Source of the DNA: Candidatus Multiplicimicrobium inquinatum
Lineage (GTDB): Bacteria; Omnitrophota; Omnitrophia; Omnitrophales; Aquincolibacteriaceae
Assembly: GCA_002344825.1 (NCBI GenBank)
Contig: DDUN01000046.1
Location: forward strand, 1-29,541
Length of the DNA: 29,541 nucleotides
Direction: 5' to 3'
A program made the position numbers and the translations under genes. Positions 17,768 to 24,739 of the stretch are shown here, in pieces. How positions within the stretch are numbered: the first letter of the stretch is position 1; the number at the start of each line of letters is the position of its first letter. The notes below the pieces were generated by a model. The model ran no database searches, was not told the DNA's origin, and was given only the letters and a program-made list of their open reading frames with translations.

Positions 17768-18158
17768 GGGGGTGACTAGGTTCGACAGGAGAATGACGCT
17801 TATTGGGAGCATGCAAAGGTAGTCTGGGTCCTTTTCAAAAACTAGGCAAATTATAAATGCTAATAAAGCAAGTTGGAACGAAAGAGCCATGGGTCCGGTA
17901 ACGGCACCTATGCCTTTCGCTCTACAAATCGCAGCTTAACAGCAGCGACGTCTTGAGGCCAGTGCTCGCGGGGCTTTAAAGACGAATAAAGCGGGCTGCT
18001 CTGAGGAAAGTGTCTCCTATTTCTCAGCTAAGACCTTGGGGGCTCGTTTCGAATCAGCCGGTGTGACGGCGGACCGAAATTAGATACAAGCCACACTGAG
18101 CATGGAGAGCCCAGTCTGAGTTTTCTTTTGGACGGGGGTGCAATTCCCCCCACCTCCA
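17768..18158 (+). ncRNA. ssrA: tmRNA (transfer-messenger RNA)
   Basis: The 5' end GGGGGTGACTAGGTTCGACA and 3' end GGGGGTGCAATTCCCCCCACCTCCA form the tRNA-like domain. Acceptor GGGGGTG (17768-17774) pairs with CACCTCC (18151-18157) with one G-U, and the T arm carries the T-loop TGCAATT. Discriminator A is 18158 and CCA is not encoded. The best tag frame starts at GCT 17859 and ends at TAA 17937-17939. It gives a 26-residue peptide beginning ANKASWNERA and ending FALQIAA. The Ala-Asn start and small hydrophobic Ala-Ala end are typical of degradation tags. The length is at the long end of known tags. The preceding smpB gene and a dedicated promoter support the call. The resume codon is inferred. 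Confidence 0.95.
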
Positions 18159-18281
18159 ATTTCGACTGAAAAGACCTCATCTGCGGTGTTGCAAGCCGCG
18201 CGACATCGTGCGACGTAGGTTTCACTACGTCTCCTCAGTCGCTTCTTGCGCCTTGCATATGAGGTCTTTTAAGTTGAAATT
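18158..18281 (+). repeat. Nested palindromic element abutting the tmRNA 3' end
   Basis: Two 23-base arms (18158-18180 and 18259-18281) are inverted copies with 21 matches, including a perfect 12-base AAAAGACCTCAT / ATGAGGTCTTTT. Inside them, further complementary pairs are nested: GCAAG (18191-18195) with CTTGC (18252-18256), GCGAC (18200-18204) with GTCGC (18238-18242), and GACGTAG (18212-18218) with CTACGTC (18225-18231) around a six-base loop. The left arm begins on the tmRNA discriminator base. It may act as a bidirectional terminator (TCTTTT lies in the right arm), or be a small repetitive or mobile element of MITE type. Only one copy is present in this window. Confidence 0.75.
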
Positions 18282-18311
18282 GACAAAATCTCTTAATCTA
18301 ATTTTTAAAGC

Positions 18312-18977
18312 ATGAAGTATTCAAAAGACTATTACAAAATTCTGGGCGTTTCCGAAAGCGCCTCAGCTGATCAAATTAAAAAAGACTACCGCAAGCTTGC
18401 CATTCAATATCATCCCGATAAAAACAAAGGGAATAAACAGGCGGAAGAGAAATTTAAAGAAATCTCGGAAGCTTATTATGTTTTAAGCGACCCCAAGCGC
18501 CGTGCCGAGTTTGACCAATTCAGAAAATTTGGCGGTGTCGATCCTCGCGGAGGGGGCGGTTTCCATGGTGCTGAAGGGTTTGATTTTGAGGACTTGCTGA
18601 GATCCTACGGAAGGCAAGGAAGGGGAGCTTCGAATCGTTCTCAGTCTTATTCCGGTTTTGCCGATATCTTTGAGGAGCTTTTCAGCGGTGGCGGAATGAA
18701 CGCGCAGTTTGATTATGGCTCACAAGGGCGCCGCGCCGGACGGCAACAGCCCGCCGAAGCGGAGAACTATGATGATCAAGGAACGCTCAAAGTTTCCGCA
18801 GTTCGCGCCAAAGAGGGCGGAGCGGTTAAAATTCGGTCAAAAGACGGAAAAATAATTGCGGTTAAAATTCCGAAGGATGCCCGCGACGGTATGAAGCTGC
18901 GACTGAAAGGGCTGGGAAAGCTTTTGCTCTCCGGGAAAAAAAGCGATTTAATTTTAAGAATTAAGGTGGTTGCATGA
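18312..18977 (+). CDS. Short DnaJ/CbpA-like co-chaperone
   Basis: This 221-residue protein should stimulate a DnaK ATPase. The J domain covers about 6-70, with YYKILGVSESAS, the essential HPD at 34-36 and EISEAYYVLSDPKRRAEFD. A Gly/Phe-rich region follows (about 73-140, including DPRGGGGFHG and DIFEELFSGGG). No zinc-finger CxxCxGxG repeats are present. The C-terminal part (about 155-221) resembles a single beta domain of the DnaJ/CbpA substrate-binding region (VKIPKDARDGMKLRLKGLGK, then SDLILRIKV). Canonical CbpA has two such domains and about 300 residues, so this is a shortened class B/C protein and not the main DnaJ. Its stop overlaps the next gene as ATGA. No dnaK or grpE is nearby. Confidence 0.9.
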   Translation: MKYSKDYYKILGVSESASADQIKKDYRKLAIQYHPDKNKGNKQAEEKFKEISEAYYVLSDPKRRAEFDQFRKFGGVDPRGGGGFHGAEGFDFEDLLRSYGRQGRGASNRSQSYSGFADIFEELFSGGGMNAQFDYGSQGRRAGRQQPAEAENYDDQGTLKVSAVRAKEGGAVKIRSKDGKIIAVKIPKDARDGMKLRLKGLGKLLLSGKKSDLILRIKVVA

Positions 18978-20035
18978 AAAAGAAGACAGGGCAATTTTCG
19001 AAGCATCAGTATCAGATTGGTGACCGCGTTGCGGATGCACACATTGACGCGTTGGTTAAACAGTATGCTGAGCCCGGAGCCAACGCGGATGTGATTAAGG
19101 AGATGATCGTAACCGCGATTAAATCCAGCTTGGATGGTCTTGAACGCTCCGACTTGAAGATTATGAATACGGCGCTGAAAGAAATGCGGTATTCCTTTAA
19201 AGTTTTTAAACCTTTTCGCGGAGTGCGCAAGGTGGCTATTTTTGGATCCGCTCGGACAAAGCCGGATAACAAAGATTATATTTTGGCGAAGCAATTTGCG
19301 GCTCTCATTGTTCAGCGAGGTTGGATGGTGATTACAGGTGCAGCTTCCGGCGTTATGCAGGCGGGCAATGAAGGAGCCGGAACCAGCCATAGCTTTGGGC
19401 TCAATATTCGCTTGCCGTTTGAACAAGACGCAAACCCTGTTATGCAAGACGATAAGAAGCTGATCAATTTTAAGTATTTCTTTACGCGCAAACTGATGTT
19501 TATGCGTGAGTCCGACGCGACGATTTTATGTCCCGGAGGTTTCGGAACGCATGATGAAGGGTTTGAAACTTTGACTTTAATTCAAACTGGCAAAGCGGAT
19601 CCTCGGCCGATTGTTTGTCTGGATCATCCTAAAAGTAAGTACTGGGCCGGTTTTAAGGATTTTTGTAAGCAGCAGCTCGCGCGGCAAAAGTTAATTGATC
19701 CTCGGGATATGGATTTGATTTATTTTACGCACAATCCGCAAGAAGCCGCGGATTATGTAAGTAACTTTTACCGCACATATCATTCCATGCGGTTTGTGAA
19801 AGATCGTTTAGTGATTCGTTTGCTGCAAAAATTAGGTCGGGCGGAACTTGCAATTTTGAACCGTGAGTTTAAAGATATTATCAGTAAGGGCAGTATTCGC
19901 CAGGTTTTGGAGCCTTTTGAAGAGGAACAAGAAACGGGGCATTATCATAGTCATCCCCGAATCTATTTTCATTTTACGCGCAGTCATTTTTTTCGATTAC
20001 AGCACTTAATTCAGCGTATTAACGCCTGGAAATAG
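18974..20035 (+). CDS. LOG-family protein (probable nucleotide 5'-monophosphate nucleosidase)
   Basis: The Rossmann core (about 84-260) carries the LOG signature PGGFGTHDE (187-195, pattern PGGxGTxxE), preceded by TRKLMF (171-176) with the catalytic-type Arg. The nucleotide loop reads GAASGVMQAGNEGA (122-135), where most family members have GAGPGIMEA. Enzymes of this fold hydrolyse the N-glycosidic bond of nucleoside monophosphates; the plant members activate cytokinin. At 353 residues it is longer than minimal LOG proteins. It has an 80-residue N-terminal helical region and a 90-residue C-terminal extension rich in His, Phe and Arg. ATGA overlap with the J-domain gene indicates translational coupling. 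The in vivo substrate cannot be read from the sequence. Confidence 0.88.
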   Translation: MKKKTGQFSKHQYQIGDRVADAHIDALVKQYAEPGANADVIKEMIVTAIKSSLDGLERSDLKIMNTALKEMRYSFKVFKPFRGVRKVAIFGSARTKPDNKDYILAKQFAALIVQRGWMVITGAASGVMQAGNEGAGTSHSFGLNIRLPFEQDANPVMQDDKKLINFKYFFTRKLMFMRESDATILCPGGFGTHDEGFETLTLIQTGKADPRPIVCLDHPKSKYWAGFKDFCKQQLARQKLIDPRDMDLIYFTHNPQEAADYVSNFYRTYHSMRFVKDRLVIRLLQKLGRAELAILNREFKDIISKGSIRQVLEPFEEEQETGHYHSHPRIYFHFTRSHFFRLQHLIQRINAWK

Positions 20036-20047
20036 TTGGGAAAGCGC

Positions 20048-20075
20048 TTGTTTTCTCATTGTGAATCCATATAAT
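20048..20075 (+). promoter_or_regulatory. Sigma70-type promoter of the tRNA-Val/tRNA-Asp unit
   Basis: TTGTTT (20048-20053) and a perfect TATAAT (20070-20075) are 16 bases apart. The predicted start near 20082 coincides with the beginning of the partial tRNA copy, about 120 bases upstream of the intact tRNA-Val. The unit ends at the intrinsic terminator at 20467-20496. Confidence 0.7.
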
Positions 20076-20083
20076 ACCTAGAC

Positions 20084-20218
20084 TTTTCCGGGCGTTTAGC
20101 TCCCCGGCGCCGCAGCGCGAGGGATTCGTCCTTGAGACAAGCTCAAGGCGAACAGTTGCCATGGGATTGCCACAGCAACACAAATGCCCGATCGAATAGT
20201 TTTCCGGGCGTTTAGCTC
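20084..20218 (+). repeat. 19-base direct repeat: orphan tRNA-Val 5' fragment
   Basis: The bases TTTTCCGGGCGTTTAGCTC occur at 20084-20102 and again at 20200-20218. The second copy is the leader plus first 13 bases of tRNA-Val. The first copy breaks off into unrelated GC-rich sequence that cannot complete a cloverleaf, so it is a tRNA remnant. The spacer of about 97 bases between the copies holds no gene that I can see. Confidence 0.85.
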
Positions 20219-20279
20219 AGTTGGTTAGAGCATCTGCCTTACAAGCAGAGGGTCTCAGGTTCGAATCCTGAAACGCCCA
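20206..20279 (+). tRNA. tRNA-Val (anticodon UAC)
   Basis: Acceptor GGGCGTT pairs with AACGCCC (20272-20278), with discriminator A at 20279. The D arm is TAGCTCAGTTGGTTAGAGCA, the anticodon stem TCTGC/GCAGA encloses loop CTTACAA (UAC), and the T arm is CTCAGGTTCGAATCCTGA. CCA is not encoded. Confidence 0.97.
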
Positions 20280-20356
20280 TGTTGTTTTTGGGTTATTTTT
20301 TATCCAATAAAAAGAACGGAAGCTAAAGAATAGTTTCCCCTTATGGCTTTGCTTAA

Positions 20357-20434
20357 GGGGGTGTAGCTCAGCTGGTTTAGAGCGTCTGCCTGTCACGCAG
20401 AAGGTCGCGGGTTCAAGTCCCGTCACTCCCGCCA
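20357..20434 (+). tRNA. tRNA-Asp (anticodon GUC), CCA encoded
   Basis: Acceptor GGGGGTG pairs with CACTCCC (20424-20430, one G-U), discriminator G at 20431, then an encoded CCA (20432-20434). The anticodon stem TCTGC/GCAGA encloses loop CTGTCAC (GUC). The T arm is GCGGGTTCAAGTCCCGT. G73 is an identity element of tRNA-Asp. It lies 77 bases after tRNA-Val. Confidence 0.97.
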
Positions 20435-20466
20435 ATATTTTTGTTCTGCGCTTCGCGCAACCGCAG

Positions 20467-20496
20467 ACCCGTCTCACAGAGGCGGGTTTTTGTTTT
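20467..20496 (+). terminator. Rho-independent terminator of the tRNA-Val/tRNA-Asp unit
   Basis: ACCCGTCT (20467-20474) pairs with AGGCGGGT (20480-20487) as eight base pairs with one G-U and a five-base loop. The run TTTTGTTTT follows directly. It separates the tRNAs from rimO. Confidence 0.9.
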
Positions 20497-20541
20497 ATAA
20501 GCTCAAGTGGCTAATCAACGAATAAAAGCTTAGAATACGTT

Positions 20542-21906
20542 ATGCCTAAAGCACAAAATTCACGTAAAAGTTTGAGAGTCGGAATGGTCTCGCTTGGTTG
20601 CCCAAAAACATTGGTCGACAGCGAGGTTTTGCTCGGAAAAATTCCATCCGGTCAATTTTCAATTTCTTCCAGCATTGAAGAGAGTGATGTTGTGTTGCTG
20701 AATACCTGCTCCTTTATCGACGCGGCTCAAAAAGAGTCGTTAGACTATATCCGCTCATTGCTCAAAATGAAAAAAGCCCGCAAAATAAAATCGGTGGTTG
20801 TTTTAGGCTGCATGGTGCAAAAGTTTCCTGAAGAGCTCCAAAGAGAATTTAAGGAAGTGGATGCGTTTGTGGGCACGGGAGAGTATGACAAACTTGCTTC
20901 TGTATTGCAGGCGGTTTCGGATGGGGAAAAAGTGTTTACCATGAATGAGCCTGGATATTTGTCAACTTCAGGAGAAGCCCGAGTTGCATTGACTCCGCGT
21001 CATTACCGTTATTTGAAAATCTCCGAAGGCTGTGATCATATTTGTTCATTCTGCACGATTCCAAGTTTTCGCGGAAAGCATCGCTCCCGAACGATTGAGG
21101 ATGTTGTCACTGAAGCTCAGCGTCTCGTGAACGAAGGCGCTCAGGAAGTTATTATGACTGGTCAGGATACCAGCTTTTTTGGGCGTGACTTAACAGGGAA
21201 GTTTCAATTGCCCGAGCTTCTCCAAGCAATGGATCAGATTGACGGGCTGGAATGGCTGCGCTTGCTTTATGTTTATCCTTCCTGTGTGGACAAAAAACTG
21301 ATTCAGGCCATGGCTCGATCAAAAAAACTTTGTCATTATCTGGATATGCCCCTTCAGCATGCAAGCGATGCCATGTTGACCGCGATGCGCCGTGGAATTA
21401 CACAGAGAAGGACAAGAGATCTGATTAAGCAGTTTCGCGATGAAATATCAGGTCTTGTGATCCGTACAACCTTTATTGTTGGATTTCCCGGCGAAACAGA
21501 AGTTGACTTTGAACAACTACTAGATTTTATGCAGGACGTTAAATTTGAAAGAGTGGGTATTTTTCAATATTCCAATGAAGCCAGTTCGCACTCTGCGACT
21601 TTGCCCAATCATGTTTCGGAGAAAGTAAAAGAAGAGCGTTTTCATCGCGCGATGGCGCTTCAGCAGGAAATAGCTTTAGCCAATCAACAGAAATGGATCG
21701 GTAAGTCTGTGCGTGTTTTGATTGAGGAAAGAGATGCCGCGCTTAAACAAACCTACCGGGGAAGATCTTACGGCGACGCTCCCGAAGTGGACGGATCTGT
21801 GCTCGTTAAAAGTTCGCAATCTTTGTTGCCGGGGAAGTTTTATGACACGCGGATTGTTTCGGCGGAACCTTATGATTTGCATGCCGAATTAATTAAGCAT
21901 GGTTAA
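20542..21906 (+). CDS. rimO: Ribosomal protein uS12 methylthiotransferase RimO
   Basis: RimO is a radical-SAM enzyme that adds a methylthio group to the conserved Asp near residue 88 of ribosomal protein S12. The N-terminal methylthiotransferase domain ligates one Fe-S cluster through C20 (SLGCPKTLVDSE), C56 (NTCSFIDAAQKES) and C90 (LGCMVQ). The TCxFIxxAxxES form and LGCPKxxVDSE separate RimO from MiaB. The radical-SAM CxxxCxxC is C164, C168, C171 (GCDHICSFC). Downstream are TGQDTSFFGRD, the MPLQHASDAMLTAMRR segment and TTFIVGFPGE. The C-terminal TRAM domain ends at residue 454. The Shine-Dalgarno sequence is weak. The gene overlaps the phospholipid gene by eight bases. Confidence 0.97.
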   Translation: MPKAQNSRKSLRVGMVSLGCPKTLVDSEVLLGKIPSGQFSISSSIEESDVVLLNTCSFIDAAQKESLDYIRSLLKMKKARKIKSVVVLGCMVQKFPEELQREFKEVDAFVGTGEYDKLASVLQAVSDGEKVFTMNEPGYLSTSGEARVALTPRHYRYLKISEGCDHICSFCTIPSFRGKHRSRTIEDVVTEAQRLVNEGAQEVIMTGQDTSFFGRDLTGKFQLPELLQAMDQIDGLEWLRLLYVYPSCVDKKLIQAMARSKKLCHYLDMPLQHASDAMLTAMRRGITQRRTRDLIKQFRDEISGLVIRTTFIVGFPGETEVDFEQLLDFMQDVKFERVGIFQYSNEASSHSATLPNHVSEKVKEERFHRAMALQQEIALANQQKWIGKSVRVLIEERDAALKQTYRGRSYGDAPEVDGSVLVKSSQSLLPGKFYDTRIVSAEPYDLHAELIKHG

Positions 21907-22897
21907 GTACCTTCCCAATCTACTGAGTCTGGCTCGCGCATTTATGGGGCTTGTTATTCCTCAGATGATCTGCTCTTCTTATTCCGCATTACATGCCTGG
22001 GCGGCTTTAGTTTTTACGCTCGCGGCAATTACCGATTACTTTGACGGATGGTTGGCGCGCAAGCTGGCAGTAACTTCGGAGACGGGCAAATGGCTGGATC
22101 CGCTTGCGGATAAGGTGCTGACACTGGGTTGTTTATGGGCATTTTCCGCGCAAGGGCTTATTCCCGGGTGGGGTTTTTGGCTGGTGCTTGTCAGAGAAGT
22201 TTTAGTTACTTTTTGCCGCACAGGATGGGGATTATCAGGCGTGACTTTAGGCGCTGAATTGGCGGGTAAAGGCAAACTTGTTCTGCAAGTTTTTTGGATT
22301 TCGGTTTGTTTTTTTCTTCTTTTCCGCCTGGATGGATTCGCCCCTTTTGCTGGTGACTTCGGACGCTGGATAGCGCCCACCGTGATTGTTTCCACTTTGG
22401 CATCGGTTCTTTTGACTTGGTATTCCGGATTTTTATTTCTGCGGAATAATCGAAATCTTTTTATGACGCCGTTTTTCGCTAAGTTTACGTTGGCAGCCGG
22501 AGTTGGTTTGCTGCCAAAAGCACCGGGAACCTGGGGGTCATTACTTGCCGTTTTAATTGCGATTCCAATGAAGGAGAATTTAATTTTATATTGGGCTGTT
22601 TTTTTTCTGATCGGGTGGATTGCTTATTTTTATTGGGCCCGGTTCGGTGCGGGATTTTCTAAAGATCCGTCTTTTTTTGTTTTGGATGAAGTTTGCGGGA
22701 TCTTTGTTACTTTTGCTCTGGTGTCAATTAACTGGAGCACGGCTGTTGCCGGTTTTTTGCTTTTTCGAGCTTTTGATATCTGGAAGCCTTTTCCGGCGCG
22801 AAAGTTTGAAAGCTTGCCCGGCTATTGGGGAATTATGATGGATGACTTGATGGCCGGTGTTTACGCCGCGGTCGTATTATGGCTTCTTCCTCTTTAA
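21899..22897 (+). CDS. pgsA-pgpA: PgsA-PgpA fusion: phosphatidylglycerophosphate synthase / phosphatase
   Basis: Two enzymes in one chain. Residues 1-183 are a CDP-alcohol phosphotransferase (PgsA type) with the full motif D46xxD49G50xxA53R54, eight residues, G63xxxD67xxxD71, plus several hydrophobic helices. It joins CDP-diacylglycerol and glycerol-3-phosphate. Residues about 190-332 are PgpA, which removes the phosphate to give phosphatidylglycerol: LLPKAPGTWGSL (205-215), DPS..VLDE (256-264), FRAFDIWKPFP (289-299) and GIMMDDLMAG (311-320) are all intact. The linker is only about ten residues (LRNNRNLFMT). No stop or frameshift lies between the halves and each length is near normal, so this is a real fusion. 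The start overlaps rimO by eight bases and the end overlaps cinA by 19 bases. Confidence 0.93.
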   Translation: MVKYLPNLLSLARAFMGLVIPQMICSSYSALHAWAALVFTLAAITDYFDGWLARKLAVTSETGKWLDPLADKVLTLGCLWAFSAQGLIPGWGFWLVLVREVLVTFCRTGWGLSGVTLGAELAGKGKLVLQVFWISVCFFLLFRLDGFAPFAGDFGRWIAPTVIVSTLASVLLTWYSGFLFLRNNRNLFMTPFFAKFTLAAGVGLLPKAPGTWGSLLAVLIAIPMKENLILYWAVFFLIGWIAYFYWARFGAGFSKDPSFFVLDEVCGIFVTFALVSINWSTAVAGFLLFRAFDIWKPFPARKFESLPGYWGIMMDDLMAGVYAAVVLWLLPL

Positions 22898-24123
22898 ATT
22901 TAACTTCTCGTCCGATTGCGGCTTTGCTTACCATAGGAAATGAACTGCTTTCCGGTCGAACTGTTAATACGAACGCGTCATTTTTGGGACGGCAATTAAC
23001 TGCGCTCGGATTCAGTGTTGCGAAGCAATGTGTTTGCCCTGACAGTATCAAAGAGATATCGGGAGCAATGGGTCAAATCAACTCTGCAGATCTTTTGATT
23101 GTAACCGGCGGTTTGGGACCAACTCCCGATGACCTGACGCGTGACGCGATCGCGGATTATTTTTCAGTCCCTCTCAAGTTTTCCCCCGAGCAGTTTAAGG
23201 CGTTGCGAATTATTTACAAAAAGCTAGGCCGAAATATCCCCGTTCTTTCAAAGCGTGAAACGTATTATCCGGCCAATGCGCGTCCGCTTATTAACCGTTT
23301 TGGAATCGCGCTGGGATTTTGGATTCAAGATGAGAAACGGCTGATTGTTGTTTTGCCGGGGGTTCCGACTGAGCTTCAAAAAATGTTTATTCATGATGTC
23401 TCTCCGCTGCTTAAAAGGAAGTTCAAAGGCTTGAGAGCGGATAAAAAAATTGTTGCGAGTCTTGTCGGCATCTCTGAACCCAATATTATGGAAAAGCTCG
23501 GGAAGGGTTTTTTTGATTGTCCGTTTCAGTTTGGGATTTATCCTTCAGAGGGAGAGACGCAAATTTGCATTCGATCCGAATCTCAAGCTGTTTTAAATGA
23601 TCTTAAATCAAAAATAAAGAAAAGACTCGACCCGTGGATTTATAGTTGGAGTGATTTGCCGCTTGCTTTAACTATCGGCGATATTTTAACACGAAAAAAG
23701 AAAACGGTCGCTGTTGCGGAAAGCTGTACCGGCGGAAGTTTAGCGCATGCATGGACTCAGTTTGCGGGTGCGAGCCGCTTTTTTCGGGGAGGGGCGACAG
23801 TTTATGATTCCGAGGCTAAGCAAGCCATTGGAGTACCTTCGTCTGTGATTAAAAAGTATGGCGAAGTTTCGCCTGAGGTTGCTTTTGAATTAGCTATTCA
23901 AGCTTGCCGTTTTTGGAAGTCCGATTATGGAATGGGTGTGACGGGAATCGCGGGGCCTACCGGCGGTTCTGCCGATAAACCGATTGGGTTGGTATATATT
24001 GCTGTAGCTTGCGGCGGGACAGCTCAGGTTGAGCGGCATTTGTTTTGGGGGAATCGGGAGCAGATTCAGCGCAAATCGGTTGTGAAGTCCCTCGAGCAGC
24101 TCTGGCGACTACTTTCCTTGTAA
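22879..24123 (+). CDS. cinA: CinA: competence/damage-inducible protein, NMN amidohydrolase
   Basis: The N-terminal MoCF-like (COG1058) domain covers about 11-180, with IGNELLSGRTVNTNASFLG, the GGLGPTPDD signature (77-85) and LPGVPTELQKMF. It is associated with ADP-ribose pyrophosphatase activity in CinA. The C-terminal PncC domain (about 262-414) has VAESCTGGSLAHAW (ESCTGG at 281-286), FFRGGATVYDSEAK and GVTGIAGPTGG (353-363). It deamidates nicotinamide mononucleotide for NAD recycling. Length 414 is normal. The likely start lies inside the end of the PgsA-PgpA gene. The rimO-pgsA-cinA order is a known bacterial neighbourhood that often continues to recA; recA is not present here. Confidence 0.96.
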   Translation: MASSSLNLTSRPIAALLTIGNELLSGRTVNTNASFLGRQLTALGFSVAKQCVCPDSIKEISGAMGQINSADLLIVTGGLGPTPDDLTRDAIADYFSVPLKFSPEQFKALRIIYKKLGRNIPVLSKRETYYPANARPLINRFGIALGFWIQDEKRLIVVLPGVPTELQKMFIHDVSPLLKRKFKGLRADKKIVASLVGISEPNIMEKLGKGFFDCPFQFGIYPSEGETQICIRSESQAVLNDLKSKIKKRLDPWIYSWSDLPLALTIGDILTRKKKTVAVAESCTGGSLAHAWTQFAGASRFFRGGATVYDSEAKQAIGVPSSVIKKYGEVSPEVAFELAIQACRFWKSDYGMGVTGIAGPTGGSADKPIGLVYIAVACGGTAQVERHLFWGNREQIQRKSVVKSLEQLWRLLSL

Positions 24124-24198
24124 GTTCTCTTCCTTTTTGATTTTTGTCTCATTCCTTCCTTTTGCCTATTTTCTGTAACCTATTTAAAACATTAGCTT

Positions 24199-24204
24199 TA
24201 TAAT
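24199..24204 (+). promoter_or_regulatory. Possible -10 element of the pilus operon
   Basis: The 167-base gap between cinA and the pilus operon changes from pyrimidine-rich to very AT-rich sequence. It holds a perfect TATAAT about 87 bases before the likely ATG. No good -35 is spaced correctly, so this is only a candidate. Nothing else recognisable is in the gap. Confidence 0.35.
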
Positions 24205-24290
24205 TATTAATAAGTTTTAAATATATAGCAATACATATCTTGCAAACTCAAAAACAAGCATATATACTTTTTTTGGAGTTTAATATAGCA

Positions 24291-24737
24291 ATGGAATATA
24301 GAAAAAAAGAACGACGGCGAATTGGAACTATTCTCATTGAGGATGGTCTCATTACTCAGGAGCAGCTTGAGCAGGCTCTTGATATGCAAAAAACCATGCC
24401 TAATCCTGTTGGTGAGATTCTTGTTTCTCAGGGGTTTATCGATGCGAATCAGTTGGCAAGTGCGTTGGGACGTCAGCTTAAAATCCCGTACATTCCGCTG
24501 TCTAAATATTCCCATAATCCGGAGGTTGCGAAATGGGTTGGACGTAACTTTTGCGAAAAATATTTGGTTGTTCCTTTTGACGGGGATGAGAAGTTTTTTT
24601 ATATGTCCGTTTCAAATCCGCTCGACCGAAATCCGATTGATACTTTACAGTCATTGCTTAAGAAGAAAATATTTATGTTTATTGCCACGCCCGATGAAAT
24701 CAGAAAAATGATCGAACAGGTTTATTCCAAAGTGTAG
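24291..24737 (+). CDS. Stand-alone MshEN-domain protein (GspE/PilB N-terminal domain)
   Basis: This 148-residue protein matches only the N-terminal MshEN (GspEII_EN) domain of type II/IV secretion ATPases. It holds two copies of the c-di-GMP-binding MshEN motif (xLGxxLxxxGxxxxxxLxxxLxxQ): residues 10-33 (RIGTILIEDG, then LEQALDMQ) and 39-62 (PVGEILVSQG, then LASALGRQ). The rest (IPYIPLSKY, VPFDGDEKFFYMSVSNPLD, FMFIATPDEIRKMIEQVY) is the second half of the same domain. There is no Walker motif. I chose ATG 24291, with GGAG 12 bases upstream; the frame also extends back to a TTG at 24240. It lies two bases before the first ATPase gene, and I infer a regulatory partner for the ATPases. Confidence 0.88.
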   Translation: MEYRKKERRRIGTILIEDGLITQEQLEQALDMQKTMPNPVGEILVSQGFIDANQLASALGRQLKIPYIPLSKYSHNPEVAKWVGRNFCEKYLVVPFDGDEKFFYMSVSNPLDRNPIDTLQSLLKKKIFMFIATPDEIRKMIEQVYSKV

Positions 24738-24739
24738 TT

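Noticed and set aside
18028..18225. 65-residue - strand frame with LEVGGIAPPS
   Set aside because: It is antisense to the tmRNA 3' half and the palindrome, a known annotation artefact.
18776..19447. 223-residue - strand frame opposite the dnaJ-like and LOG genes
   Set aside because: It is antisense to two well-supported genes and has no family features.
20084..20160. A second complete tRNA-Val gene
   Set aside because: Only the first 13 bases of the tRNA are present; the following sequence gives no D, anticodon or T arm.
20217..20477. 86-residue - strand frame containing GVTGLEPATFC and FQDSNLRPSA
   Set aside because: This is the well-known false protein made by the antisense of tRNA genes; it lies exactly over tRNA-Val and tRNA-Asp.
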